64,000 nt of DNA, taken from positions 62,001 through 126,000 of the forward strand of contig CALGIG010000052.1 in NCBI GenBank assembly GCA_937915865.1. Direction: 5' to 3'. Below are positions 42,313 through 53,000 of this stretch, piece by piece (the stretch's first letter is position 1; the number at the start of each line of letters is the position of its first letter). This DNA comes from an uncultured Prolixibacteraceae bacterium (GTDB lineage Bacteria; Bacteroidota; Bacteroidia; Bacteroidales; Prolixibacteraceae). A program made the position numbers and the translations under genes. Below the pieces are notes generated by a model. The model was not told where the DNA came from and made no database searches. It worked only from the letters and a program-made list of their open reading frames with translations.

Positions 42313-43734
42313 CTAAATAAATAGGCTCATGATCAATACAGTAACAATACCAACCAAACCAACCGTTGATTCCATCAGTGTCCACGACAGGAACGTTTGT
42401 TTAATATTCAATCCGAAATACTCTTTGAACATCCAGAAACCCGAGTCGTTGAAATGCGACCACATAACGCTCCCGGCGCCAGTAGCTAAAACCATGAGTT
42501 CGGGTGAGACGCCTGCTTTTTGGGCCAGCGGAAGCATAATTGGTGCGGTGGTAAGCGTTGACACCGTGGCCGAACCTGTTGCCAGCCTGAAAATGGAGGC
42601 GATGAGGAAAGCCATAAAGAGTGGGTTCAATTGAATATTGTCGGAAATAGAACGAATATACTCGATAACATGACTGTCTTTCAAAACCTGCGAGAAAGCT
42701 CCTCCTCCGGCAATAATAAGTACAATCATCGAAATGGCGCCAATCGATTTAGCCGAGCTATTCATCACATCGTCCATGTTGTGGCCTTTGCGTAGCCCAA
42801 GTACAAAAATTGCAATAACTACAGCCATAAACAGGGCGATGTTGGCGTCGCTCATAAACTTAAAAAAAGTGAGTATTCCTGCGTATAAGTTAGCTATTGC
42901 CCCGTCAAAACCCTTTTCAGCAAAGAGGTGGCGGTAAAATCCTGTTATGCTTTCGATTCCCATGTTTGTCAATTCTGCTTTGGCTGGTGGAGGCCCAAAA
43001 ATGAGGTCGGTTAAAGCGCCTAAAAGCATAAGAATAATCGGTGTTATGGCGCAAAGTACACTAATACCCAGGCCAGGAAGTTCGTTTTTTTCAAATTTTC
43101 GCTCCTGAAAAAGGTCGGCTGGCGGGTTTACAGTAATGTTTTTTGTGAAGCGCGAAAGCCAAACCCCACCAATTAAACAAGCCGGAATCATTGGTATAAG
43201 CCCGTACATTAACACTTTATTTACATCGGCTTCATAAATAAACGATACGTAAGTAGGGGCAGGGTGTGGCGGCAAAAAGCAATGCGCCACCGAAAGCGCC
43301 GAACACAACGGAAGTGCCAACCATATCGTAGGTAATTTGGTGGTCGAGGCAAAGGTGAAAATCAGTGGAATCAGCACCAGGAAACTGGCGTTATACATCA
43401 TGGGCAAGCCAACCAGGAATCCGGTAATTAAAAGTGCATATTGCACATTTTTCAATCCCATAAAATCAATCATACGGAACGTGATGGTATGAGCGGCGCC
43501 GCTCTCTTCCAGTATTTTACCCAGCATAGCGCCAAATGCCAAAATCAGCACAATTTTACCCATCGTATCGCCAACGCCCTTCAACACTGAATCGAGAATG
43601 TCGAGTGGGTTCATGCTGCTAAACATACCCACAGCAAACGAGGTGATTAGCAACGAAAGAAAAGCATTGATTTTGAATTTGCTGATGAGGATCAGGAGAA
43701 TAACGATTCCGATTCCGACAACGACAAGAGGCAT
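42313..43734 (-). CDS. GntP-family gluconate/sugar-acid permease
   Basis: 473-aa inner-membrane transporter with about 12 hydrophobic segments. Family landmarks: GVGDTMGKIVLILAFGAMLGKILEESGAA (near residue 55) and LFMAFLIASIFRLATGSATVSTLTTAPIMLPLAQKAG, followed by GAGSVMWSHFNDSGFWMFKEYFGL in the C-terminal third. These are strong GntP signatures. It would take up gluconate or related sugar acids with protons. It stands at the end of the locus-4 gene row, 400 bp after GH92 and behind a terminator, so its link with that locus is uncertain but plausible. Confidence 0.9.
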   Translation of the reverse strand: MPLVVVGIGIVILLILISKFKINAFLSLLITSFAVGMFSSMNPLDILDSVLKGVGDTMGKIVLILAFGAMLGKILEESGAAHTITFRMIDFMGLKNVQYALLITGFLVGLPMMYNASFLVLIPLIFTFASTTKLPTIWLALPLCSALSVAHCFLPPHPAPTYVSFIYEADVNKVLMYGLIPMIPACLIGGVWLSRFTKNITVNPPADLFQERKFEKNELPGLGISVLCAITPIILMLLGALTDLIFGPPPAKAELTNMGIESITGFYRHLFAEKGFDGAIANLYAGILTFFKFMSDANIALFMAVVIAIFVLGLRKGHNMDDVMNSSAKSIGAISMIVLIIAGGGAFSQVLKDSHVIEYIRSISDNIQLNPLFMAFLIASIFRLATGSATVSTLTTAPIMLPLAQKAGVSPELMVLATGAGSVMWSHFNDSGFWMFKEYFGLNIKQTFLSWTLMESTVGLVGIVTVLIMSLFI

Positions 43735-43885
43735 GGTAGTTTAGTTAAGTTGTTTGGTTTAAAGATAGATTTTTTTTGGAAACCCAGAAATTGTGATGGT
43801 GATTGTTGTGTGGGTAAAATGTTGTTTAATAGAGTGACCGAGTTAATTTTATGTTGTAAATTAGTATAATGTTTAAAATATGCAC

Positions 43886-44050
43886 CGAGCCTACGGCTCT
43901 CTTTTTATTGTGTTTGCGTTTGGCAGTGGATTAAAATCCACGGTTACAAAATTGGTCGAGCCTACGGCTTTTGGAAGGTGTGGCGAATGCAGCAGGATAA
44001 TCCCGAAGGGATGATTTTATAATGTAGCCGCGGATTTCAATCCGTGGTAA
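43886..44050. repeat. Palindromic intergenic repeat
   Basis: Contains gagcctacggctc (43887-43899) and a second gagcctacggct (43958-43969), the self-complementary atcccgaagggat, and two mutually similar halves: ggattaaaatccacgg (about 43928) and cggatttcaatccgtgg (about 44031). This multi-hairpin layout is the same type as at 1882-2205 but with different sequence. It fills most of the 400-bp gap between GntP and GH92; the GH92 terminator occupies the rest. Confidence 0.7.
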
Positions 44051-44071
44051 ATGTGAAATAATATTAAAAAC

Positions 44072-44117
44072 AAAAACAGGTAAAACCCGACCTTTCGATT
44101 ACGTTTTACCTGTTTTT
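44072..44117 (-). terminator. Terminator of GH92
   Basis: aaaaacaggtaaaac / gttttacctgttttt, perfect 15-bp inverted repeat with A/T runs at both ends, 20 bp beyond the GH92 stop on the minus strand. Confidence 0.85.
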
Positions 44118-44136
44118 ATTTAGTGCAAATCAATTG

Positions 44137-46425
44137 CTATTTTTTCAGTTCATTCGAGAACGAATACGGGAAATCGCTGTCGTTGATTCCGCGTTTTTCG
44201 TTTGGTTTTGGCCCCATTGTGAAGTCGATTTTTGCTCCCTTCATTAAATCTTCGTGGCTGAACCAGTTTTTAGTATAGTCTTTCCCGTTGAATTTGGCAG
44301 TCTGGATGTATTTATTGTCGGCGCTGTTTTCCGGAGCGCTGATAACTACTTCCTTGCCATTTTCGAGCGACAGGGTTATTTTTTTAAACAGCGGTGCTCC
44401 AACAACATATTGTCCGCTTCCGGGTGTAACCGGGTAGAAACCCATTGCCGAGAACACGTACCATGCCGAAGTTTGGCCGTTGTCTTCGTCGCCGCAATAG
44501 CCATCTGGAGTGGGAGCGTAGAGCTTATTCATCACTTCGCGTACCCATTTCTGAGCTTTCCATGGTTCTCCGGCGTAGTTGTACAGGTAAATCATGTGCT
44601 GTATGGGTTGATTACCATGTGCATAGTTACCCATATTCATGATCTGCATTTCGCGAATTTCGTGGATGACGGTGCGGTAATACGAGGCATCAAATATTGG
44701 CGGAACAATGAAAACAGAGTCGAGCATGTGTACAAACTGTTTTTTGCCACCCATAAGGTCAACCAATCCCTGGATGTCGTGGAAAACCGACCATGTATAA
44801 TGCCATGCGTTTCCTTCGGTAAAGGCATCGCCCCATTTATATGGATTGAAAGGCTTCTGAAAAGTTCCGTCTTCGTTGCGACCGCGCATCATTTTTGTTT
44901 CAGGATCGAACACATTGCGGTAGTTTTGACAACGTTTGGCAAACAAGTCAATTTCTTCCTGCGGACGTTTCAGCTCTTTGGCCAGGCGCCAGATGGTCCA
45001 GTCGGCAAAAGCATATTCGAGTGTGCGGGCAGTGTTTTCTTTAATTTTTACATCGTAAGGAATGTATCCTAACCGGTTGTAATAATCGCAGCCTTTGCGC
45101 CCAACCGATGTAAGCGGACCTTCAGTTTTGGTATTTTTGATCACCGCTTCGTAAAGCGTATTGATGTCGTAACCACGGCAGCCTTTCAAATAAGCGTCGG
45201 CAACAATGGTAGCCGAGTTTGAGCCGATCATGCAATCGCGGTGCCCGGGGCTGGCCCATTCAGGCAAAAATCCACTTTCTTTGTAGGCATTTACCAATCC
45301 CTCCTGAATTTGTGAATTAAGGCTTGGGTACATCAGGTTAAAGAATGGGAAAACAGCGCGGAAAGTATCCCAGAAACCATTATCGGTAAACATGGCACCT
45401 GGCAGAACTTCGCCGTTGTAAGGGCTGTAATGCATCATTTTCCCGTTTTTATCGAATTCGAAAAACTTGCGAGGGAATAACATTGCCCGGTAAAGGCACG
45501 AATAGAATGTCCGAATCTGGTCGGTTGTTCCGCCATCAACAGCAATGCGCGAAAGCCCTTTGTTCCAGATTTCTTTTCCTTTTTGGCAAACCTGGTCGAA
45601 CGAGTTGTTGCCAAGTTCTTTCAGGTTCAGTTCAGCCTGATCAAAACTGATGAACGACGAAGCCACACGTGCATTAACCTGTTCTCCGCGTTTGGTTACA
45701 AAGCGAATAGCTGCACCAACATGGTCGTCCTGAAGTTCTGATTTTCCGGCAACCACTTCTTTACCGCTCCAAACCTGGCTTTCGGCAAAAGGCTTGTCGA
45801 ATTTGATAACGAAGTAGTTCTTGAAATTCTTTGGAACGCCACCATCGTTTCGGGTTGTGTAACCGATAACTTTTCCTTCCGACGGTAATATTTTGATGTA
45901 CGAACCTTTGTCGAATGCGTCGACAACTACCCACGATTTATCGTTTCGCGGAAAAGTAAACCGAAGGATTGCTGCGCGTTCGGTTGGTGTAATTTCGGTC
46001 GTTACATCGTAGTCGGCCAGGTAAACGCTGTAATAATGCGGCTTTGCAACTTCTGCTTTGTGCGAGAACCAGCTTGCGCGTTCTTCGCCTTCAAGCTTTA
46101 AATCTCCTGTTTCGGGGAAAAGCGAAAACTGGCCATAGTCGTTAATCCACGGACTTGGTTGGTGAGTTTGTTTAAAACCCTGAATTTTGTATGCTCTGTA
46201 ACCATAAACCCAACCGTCGCCCATTTTATTGGTTTGGGGAGTCCAGAAATTCATACCCCAGGGCAAAGCAATGGCCGGATATGTATTTCCGGTTGAGAGT
46301 TTAAACTCTGAGTCTGTCCCCATCAGCGTATTTACCTGATCGACAGGTGAAAAATTTTGCGCCCGAAGATTTGCTGAAATTAAAATCATCAGGAACAACG
46401 ATAAAGAATTAATAATGCGCTTCAT
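44137..46425 (-). CDS. GH92-family alpha-mannosidase
   Basis: 762-aa calcium-dependent exo-alpha-mannosidase family protein. Signal peptide (about 1-22, ending LRAQ). Family hallmarks are VNTLMGTDSEFKLSTGNTYPAIALPWGMNFWTPQT at the N-terminus, YSPYNGEVLPGAMFTDNGFWDTFRAVFPFFNLMYP, EWASPGHRDCMIGSNSATIVADAY, and GYCGDEDNGQTSAWYVFSAMGFYPVTPGSGQYVVGAPLF. All motifs are intact, so it should be active. GH92 enzymes act on alpha-mannosides of N-glycans or mannans. It follows the unassigned toroid-like gene by 169 bp in the locus-4 row. Confidence 0.93.
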   Translation of the reverse strand: MKRIINSLSLFLMILISANLRAQNFSPVDQVNTLMGTDSEFKLSTGNTYPAIALPWGMNFWTPQTNKMGDGWVYGYRAYKIQGFKQTHQPSPWINDYGQFSLFPETGDLKLEGEERASWFSHKAEVAKPHYYSVYLADYDVTTEITPTERAAILRFTFPRNDKSWVVVDAFDKGSYIKILPSEGKVIGYTTRNDGGVPKNFKNYFVIKFDKPFAESQVWSGKEVVAGKSELQDDHVGAAIRFVTKRGEQVNARVASSFISFDQAELNLKELGNNSFDQVCQKGKEIWNKGLSRIAVDGGTTDQIRTFYSCLYRAMLFPRKFFEFDKNGKMMHYSPYNGEVLPGAMFTDNGFWDTFRAVFPFFNLMYPSLNSQIQEGLVNAYKESGFLPEWASPGHRDCMIGSNSATIVADAYLKGCRGYDINTLYEAVIKNTKTEGPLTSVGRKGCDYYNRLGYIPYDVKIKENTARTLEYAFADWTIWRLAKELKRPQEEIDLFAKRCQNYRNVFDPETKMMRGRNEDGTFQKPFNPYKWGDAFTEGNAWHYTWSVFHDIQGLVDLMGGKKQFVHMLDSVFIVPPIFDASYYRTVIHEIREMQIMNMGNYAHGNQPIQHMIYLYNYAGEPWKAQKWVREVMNKLYAPTPDGYCGDEDNGQTSAWYVFSAMGFYPVTPGSGQYVVGAPLFKKITLSLENGKEVVISAPENSADNKYIQTAKFNGKDYTKNWFSHEDLMKGAKIDFTMGPKPNEKRGINDSDFPYSFSNELKK

Positions 46426-46594
46426 TGATTTAAGTTGTGTTATTTAAAAAAGATGTTTTCCAATTTTTCAGCGTCAAAAATAGCATAAAGCATTAGCAAA
46501 TAATCGCAAAATTCGGACTTTCACAACTAATTATTCTCGATTTTTGTTTGTGAAGCTTATCATTTTCTTTTTATCAGGAATAATTCTTTTCAGG

Positions 46595-48370
46595 TTAAAG
46601 GTTTGCAGGATTTTTTTCAGGTTTTACCGGCAGTTCAATATTTAAATCATTCCATGATGCCTTTAATTTATCTTTATAGATTTTACAGGATGTTTCTCGT
46701 ATAATAAGATCATCAGTTTGGTTACCAAATAGTAATGCAAAAGACAGAACGGCTTGACCGATCTGGTTCAAATCGAAATCCTTCTCATTGCCTGAATATA
46801 GAACAAAATCTACCCAATGAGTTGTACTATCTTGTCCTTTCTCCCAATAGCCTGTGAATGAATCAAATTTGCTTTCCAGAAGTTGTAACGATATTTTACA
46901 GCCATCGGCACTTATTATAAAAGCCCTGTTCTTTTTGGTCGGGAGATTTGCCCCAACATTCTTACAATTACCCAGTTCGAACCGCAACCGAAGGTCTTTA
47001 GCCCTGAACTTTCCATCTGTTAACCGGTCGATACTGATGTGCTTATCACCACCGGTAGTGCCAAAATTTATACCCGCTAATACCTTATTGCTTTTTTGCT
47101 GTGCAAATATAGATGCAGTACTAAAGTCGTAATTATCGTGCAGCAACCTAACTTGTAAGTAATGGGCATCGTTTAGTGTTCCCCAGTATGCAGTTAGCGG
47201 ACGGCGTTGGTTCCATAAACTCGAACGCGAAACACTTGAAATAGCATAATCTGTTGTCATATAGGCCGTACCAACAATTTGAGGATCATTTTTCTCGAAT
47301 ACATCTATCTCTGTTCTGGGATATTGTGGTGTCAGAAAATAAGACAACATTTCTTCCGGAATATGATGTTTAATTTTGACATCAGAACGCATGGGTTCAT
47401 TGCCCAGGTCAATTTTTCCTTCAGAAGCTTCTTTAAGGATACCATAAAAACTTGTTGAAACCAATGTTTGGTACGACCTGCTGTTTGGGCCAACCCATTG
47501 AGCCGATTTCTTGTGGTAATGTCTGGCTATAATTTTCCAACATTTATTATATAGTTCATCGATCATTCTTTTGGCGGTAGGTTCAACGATGTGTTGTTGC
47601 ATTCGGTTTAGCTCATCAATAGCCACTATCGAATAAGTTGGACTGTTGTATTCGGTGAAACTACCTTTTTCCTGTGTATAATTGTAAAATGTTTTCAAGC
47701 GGTTGGTGGCATATTCCTGCATTTCAGTCAGGTTAAATAAATGGGATACAACATAAGTAACGTAGGTACCCATAATGGCAATATTGGTGTATCCAGGTGC
47801 GCAATTACGTTTTTGCACTGAATTCGCTGCTAAAATTAGAGCGTTTTCAACCTTATCTAAAAGATATCTAGGTAACTGGTCTTTATGTCCCATGTAAATA
47901 TCGAGCAACGAAACAGCATTAAAATCAGCCCAATTATAGTCGATAGGGGCTTTTTTAGTTGCAAGGGGCTCTTCAAGGTAATAGGGCCAAACACCACACG
48001 AAGGCGAATTTGGATCGGTATCCTGCAAGCTTATTGTTTTTTCTATAACATCAAAGGCCTTTTGCTCATAGTCTTTAATACCACAATCGAGCAGGGCTAC
48101 TGCATAATAGAACGATGCTCTGACTTCGTGAAATGTACCGGATTGGGCGTCGGTATGGTAATTCCAACCAGATAATTCCTTGGTTATCATTTTTATGGAT
48201 GGGTCGTATTTCTCATCCATCAATTTTATGTTGTCGATCAGGATTTGTTTATCGGCTTTAGAGAGGTTTATTGATCCGTATTGGATATAACCATCGTTAA
48301 AAGCATTATTATTCCCGAATAAGTAATTACTCAGAAAAAACATCGTGGCGCATGTAAAAAATAGTCGCAT
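46595..48370 (-). CDS. Secreted (alpha/alpha)-toroid-like protein, possible polysaccharide lyase
   Basis: 591-aa protein with a short signal peptide (about 1-19). The first ~350 residues are helical with repeated aromatic/acidic patches (WNYHTDAQSGTFHEVRASFYYAVALLDCG, WADFNAVSLLDIYMGH, GYTNIAIMGTYVTYVV, KGSFTEYNSPTYSIVAIDEL, WVGPNSRSYQTLVS). The C-terminal ~200 residues look beta-rich. This layout resembles toroid-plus-sandwich polysaccharide lyases, and NSPTYS and SRSYQ could bear an active-site Asn/Tyr, but I cannot assign a family. Between SusCD and GH92, it is the best candidate for the main backbone-acting enzyme of locus 4. Confidence 0.55.
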   Translation of the reverse strand: MRLFFTCATMFFLSNYLFGNNNAFNDGYIQYGSINLSKADKQILIDNIKLMDEKYDPSIKMITKELSGWNYHTDAQSGTFHEVRASFYYAVALLDCGIKDYEQKAFDVIEKTISLQDTDPNSPSCGVWPYYLEEPLATKKAPIDYNWADFNAVSLLDIYMGHKDQLPRYLLDKVENALILAANSVQKRNCAPGYTNIAIMGTYVTYVVSHLFNLTEMQEYATNRLKTFYNYTQEKGSFTEYNSPTYSIVAIDELNRMQQHIVEPTAKRMIDELYNKCWKIIARHYHKKSAQWVGPNSRSYQTLVSTSFYGILKEASEGKIDLGNEPMRSDVKIKHHIPEEMLSYFLTPQYPRTEIDVFEKNDPQIVGTAYMTTDYAISSVSRSSLWNQRRPLTAYWGTLNDAHYLQVRLLHDNYDFSTASIFAQQKSNKVLAGINFGTTGGDKHISIDRLTDGKFRAKDLRLRFELGNCKNVGANLPTKKNRAFIISADGCKISLQLLESKFDSFTGYWEKGQDSTTHWVDFVLYSGNEKDFDLNQIGQAVLSFALLFGNQTDDLIIRETSCKIYKDKLKASWNDLNIELPVKPEKNPANL

Positions 48371-48436
48371 AAGTTATTGGTTTAGTTAGGTTTTTGAAAT
48401 TAGTCAAAAAAAGTAAAGAGTACCTTACAGAAAAAG

Positions 48437-48481
48437 TGTAGCACTCAGCGGGGCGATTATGTTTTACCACTGAGTGCTACA
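48437..48481 (-). terminator. Hairpin between susD (locus 4) and toroid-like gene
   Basis: Perfect 12-bp stem tgtagcactcag / ctgagtgctaca with a 21-nt loop; on the minus strand it is followed by ctttttc. It may partially terminate or stabilise the susCD mRNA end. Confidence 0.6.
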
Positions 48482-48554
48482 AAATAAGAAATGGATACTA
48501 ACAAAGAACGAACTCTTATTTAAATCTATATAAAAAGTTATTTTTCGTTATACA

Positions 48555-50036
48555 TTAATACCCTGGATTTTGCCACATGATGGTTTTGTCGTTGTATCTG
48601 GTTATTTCTTCTGCCGGAATAGGATAAATCTTACGATAATCTCCGTCCATTTTATATATTCCTGCTCCTTCGTCAGCATCTTTTAGAAATGCCGTCATTA
48701 CATCTTTTGCGATGCCCCAACGTACCAAATCTGGCCAGCGTAAAGGTTCAAAAGCAAACTCAATCCTCCGCTCGTGCCTCAAAGCTTTGCGGAAATCATC
48801 CTGGTTTGCAACTGTAGCCGAAGTTAACGATTTAAGCCCGGCACGAGTTCTGACTGCATTGATGATACTGAATGCTTCACCGTCAGCTACATAACCTGCT
48901 TCGTTCAGGCATTCGGCATACATCATCAGCACGTCGGTGTAGCGTACAATGGGGAGGTTAACTGCAAAATCTTCAGTACTTTGAGGTACATAAGTGTAAT
49001 GCAAGTATTTGACAAAACAATAATAATCCGCCTTGGCACCGTTCACAGTAATTCCTGTTATAACTGTTTGATCTTTTCTTAAATCGCCAGCTTCATATTC
49101 GGCAATTAAATTAGATGAAACATGAAACGCAGCGCTTGATCCGGTAAATGGGCTAAGTGTTCCTTTATAACCTTCAGGAACGCACGATCCTGAAAAGTTT
49201 TGTCCTTCGCCTTTGAGTCCGCCGCTAAATTGTACTTCCCAAACCCTTTCTTTGGTATTATCATAAGCGTCAGAAAAGCAATTTTCATATTTTTCTTCCA
49301 TGCCGTACAACCCCGAATTAATAATGTCTTTGAGGTAGGTTTTGGCTGATGTGAAATTAGACTGGAACATGTATAACCTGGCCAGGCCTCCTTCTGCGGC
49401 ATATTTGGTAACACGGCCAATATTGGTACCTGTCCATGAAGCAGGAAGTAAGGCTATTGCATTTTTATAATCAGACTCAACAAAGGTGAACGTTTCAGCC
49501 TGAGTTGAACGAGGTACCTTCTTTGTTTCTGCTACGCTTAATTCTTTATCAATCAGTGGAACTCCGCCAAAAGAACTTCCTAATGAATAATAAGACCATG
49601 CACGAAGGGCATAAGCTTCTCCTTTAATGTAGTTTTTTAAACTATTGTCGGTAAAGGTGATGTTATCAATCCTGCTAAGAATTACATTACAACGCGAAAT
49701 TACTACATATAACTGGGTCCACGCTGTTTGCAGGGCAGAACAACCATCAGTGTCAGTAAAGGTATCGGCTCCATACATGTATGTATTCGTCTCTATAACA
49801 TTGGTGTCATCGCTACGCCCAATGGTTAACCTGAAAAAATTGGTTCCGTTAAATATTTCCTGCTGGGCAGCATATACCGAAGCGATAGCATATTTAAAAT
49901 CAGATTCCGACTGGTAAAACCCATCAACACTGTAAGCTGATTCAGGAACAGTTGTCAGGAAGTCGTCACAACCTAATAGCAGGAAGCTAAAAAGTAATAC
50001 AATTGAGATTTTAACTCGTATAGTGATATTTTTCAT
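48555..50036 (-). CDS. SusD/RagB-family lipoprotein, locus 4
   Basis: 493-aa surface lipoprotein with lipobox LLLGC (Cys23). Typical SusD segments are present: YIKGEAYALRAWSYYSLGSSFGGVPLID (about 133-160), then MMYAECLNEAGYVADGEAFSIINAVRTRAGLKSL and RKALRHERRIEFAFEPLRWPDLVRWG, ending IMWQNPGY. A classical RagB/SusD. It lies 17 bp after the SusC stop and is followed by the hairpin at 48437-48481. Confidence 0.95.
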   Translation of the reverse strand: MKNITIRVKISIVLLFSFLLLGCDDFLTTVPESAYSVDGFYQSESDFKYAIASVYAAQQEIFNGTNFFRLTIGRSDDTNVIETNTYMYGADTFTDTDGCSALQTAWTQLYVVISRCNVILSRIDNITFTDNSLKNYIKGEAYALRAWSYYSLGSSFGGVPLIDKELSVAETKKVPRSTQAETFTFVESDYKNAIALLPASWTGTNIGRVTKYAAEGGLARLYMFQSNFTSAKTYLKDIINSGLYGMEEKYENCFSDAYDNTKERVWEVQFSGGLKGEGQNFSGSCVPEGYKGTLSPFTGSSAAFHVSSNLIAEYEAGDLRKDQTVITGITVNGAKADYYCFVKYLHYTYVPQSTEDFAVNLPIVRYTDVLMMYAECLNEAGYVADGEAFSIINAVRTRAGLKSLTSATVANQDDFRKALRHERRIEFAFEPLRWPDLVRWGIAKDVMTAFLKDADEGAGIYKMDGDYRKIYPIPAEEITRYNDKTIMWQNPGY

Positions 50037-50053
50037 TTTGGTTTTATTTTAAG

Positions 50054-53000
50054 TTAAAAGACAATATTTACTCCCAATGTGCACTTACGGCTTAACGGAT
50101 AGGTACTGTAATCAACACCTAACATGGTACCGCCATTGCCGAAACTACTTGTTTCAGGGGTGAATCCTGGGTAATTAGTAAATGTTTTTACATTATCTAG
50201 CGAAGCATAGAATTTAACACTACTTAATAATTTAGTCCGTAAGATGTTTTTTGGCAAAGTATAGCTCAATGTAATATTTTTAATCCTCATGTATGTTGCA
50301 TCATAAATACGTCTGTCACAATTGTTGTTATTTGTGCCAAAAGGATTTGGTGTTTTGCCATCCCACGAAGTGTCGATGTTGTGTTCAGTATTGTAGGCTG
50401 TTGGAACAGGGTTTTCGCCAGTGCCATAGAGTTTTTCGTAATCAGGTTTATAAGCCCTTAGCCATCTGCTAAAAATAGTTCGTCCGGCACTTCCAGAGTC
50501 ATTATGTCTTTGTCCAAGGTATAAGACATCACCGCCAATTTGACCTTGAATTAAAATGCTAAGTTCCAGACTTTTCCATGAAAAACGGTTAGTAATACCA
50601 TATATCACATCGGGTAAGTTATTCCCATAAGGAACAAGGTCGTTTGAGTTAAGTACTTTATCACCATTTTGGTCGACATATTTATAATTACCTTCTTCTT
50701 GTCCTGAAAAAATTGGGACTAATGCTTTATGGTTTGAGTCGAAATCGGAAGGTAAAAGGAACCCATCGGTACGATAACAGTAAAATTGCGAAATAGGGCC
50801 ACCTACTTTAGTAATAAACATAGCATCATACGAAGATTGGGTGAAATAATTACTTGTACCTAATTCCAAAACTTCGTTAGTATTTCTGGAAAGGTTCAGG
50901 TTTGTTTCCCATTTAAATGGGCCCGAAGCAATATTTCTGGAAGTAATATCCAATTCTATCCCTTTATTCCGGATTTTCCCTACATTGGTTGTATAGGAAG
51001 AAAACCCTGTAGTAAACGGTATTGGAGCGCTAAATAACAGATTGTCAGTAGTATTTACATAGTAGTCAACATTCAATTGGATGCGATTCTTAAATGCCGA
51101 AAAATCAAGACCAAAATTCATTGATTTTGTTGATTCCCATTGCAAATCGTTATTAGCAATGTTGCTGGCGGCTACACCTGATACCAGGCTATTTCCCCAT
51201 GAAGCATTATAGCTGCTCAGAAGTGCCATATACGAATAATCCCCTATACGGTCGTTCCCAGATTTACCCCAGGAAGCACGAAGTTTTAACAAGGATATCC
51301 AATCCACCATTTTCAAAAAACTTTCTTCATTTATTTTCCATCCGGCAGAAAAAGAAGGAAAAAGTCCCCATTTTTGGTTCGATCCAAAACGTGAAGAACC
51401 GTCGTAACGGGCGCTTGCGGTAAACAAATATTTTTCTTTAAAGTCGTAACTTAAACGGCCAAAGAAAGATGCATTGGCATAAGTTGTCCGTTTTGTCGTT
51501 GCCAATGTGGGGGTTGTTGCCATGTTTAAAGTTTCAATTGACTCGTAAGGCCAACCTGTTGCAGTTGCATTAATCTCATAATACTTAAGTTTTTCTGCAC
51601 TTTGTCCTGCCATTAAATTCAGATGGTGACTGTCAAAGGATTTATCATAGGTCAGCGTATTTTGAATAACCCAATCAGCCTTTGTGTTGGCCGAACTGTT
51701 GCCCATTGTTACATAACCGTTGTTGTAAGTTACATTTCCTGGTTGATAAAACTCATAAGTATATCCATCGTAGTTATAACTATATTGCGTTTTGAAAGTC
51801 ATCCCTTTGATAATATCATATTCTCCATAGAGTGAAACCATTGCGCGTAAATATTTTGTGTCATCAGTTGTATATTTCAATTGTTCTACCGGGTTAGGAT
51901 AGGTAGAACCAACGTCGTTTGACGAAGGCGTGCCCCAATCTCGGGTACCTTCCGTAAGCTTCATCAATGGGGTAATCATCAAGGCATGGTGTATCGGGCT
52001 TTCTTTTCCTCCATTAAGCGTGGTGCTACGGGCATCTTTATCAGATTGTGCCATCGACATATTGATTCCCAGCCGCATTTTGTCGTTAACATTCATCGAC
52101 CCGTTTAGTCGGGCATTCATCCTTTTATAAAAAGTGTTTAGAATGATCCCGTCCTGATCCATGTATCCTGCCGAAAAATAGAGGTTCCCTATATCTCCTT
52201 TGGATGAAGCTGATAACTGGTAATTTTGCATTGGGGCGGTTTGCAAAACAGCATTTTGCCAGTCGGTAAAATCGGTAGTTGTTGCCCAGAAACTAGGTAT
52301 CTGGTAAGCTGCTGCTCTGGATGACATTGGATTACTCATTGAACCGCCAGCACGCAGATAACTTAAATTTCTACTATACATATTGTATGATATCCATTCA
52401 GGACCAGACATTAATTTAAGTGTTTTTTCCTTAGTTTGCCAGCCATAATAAGCATCAAACGAGATAGAGGGTTTACCTGTACCTTTTTTGGTATCAATTA
52501 AAACTACCCCGTTTGCCCCACGCGACCCATAAATAGCTGTTGCTGAAGCATCTTTCAGGATTTGAACTGAAGAAATATCGGCTGGGTTAATATCGCTCAT
52601 ATTATCGCGTGGTACTCCGTCAATGACATACAATGGGCTGCTGTCCCCATTAATAGTATTTAATCCACGAATACGAATTGTCAGTTCTTCTCCAGGTACG
52701 CCCCCGTTTGTTGCTTGCGAACGCACACCTGATAATTGTCCTTGGAAAGCTTCGCTTAATAAGGTAATAGGGCGCTCCTTGATGGCCTCGTTTGTTACTT
52801 TTGAAATAGAACTTGTTAAATTTGACTTTTTTACAGTTCCGTATCCAATGGCCACAACTTCATCTATTCCTACCGATTCCTCTACAAGGGTAACATTAAT
52901 TGTAGTTTTCCCTGTTACTGATATATCTTGAGATTTCATTCCTACAAATGAAAATTGTAAGGTGGCATTTTCTGGCACGTTTGCAAGCTTGTAATTTCCA

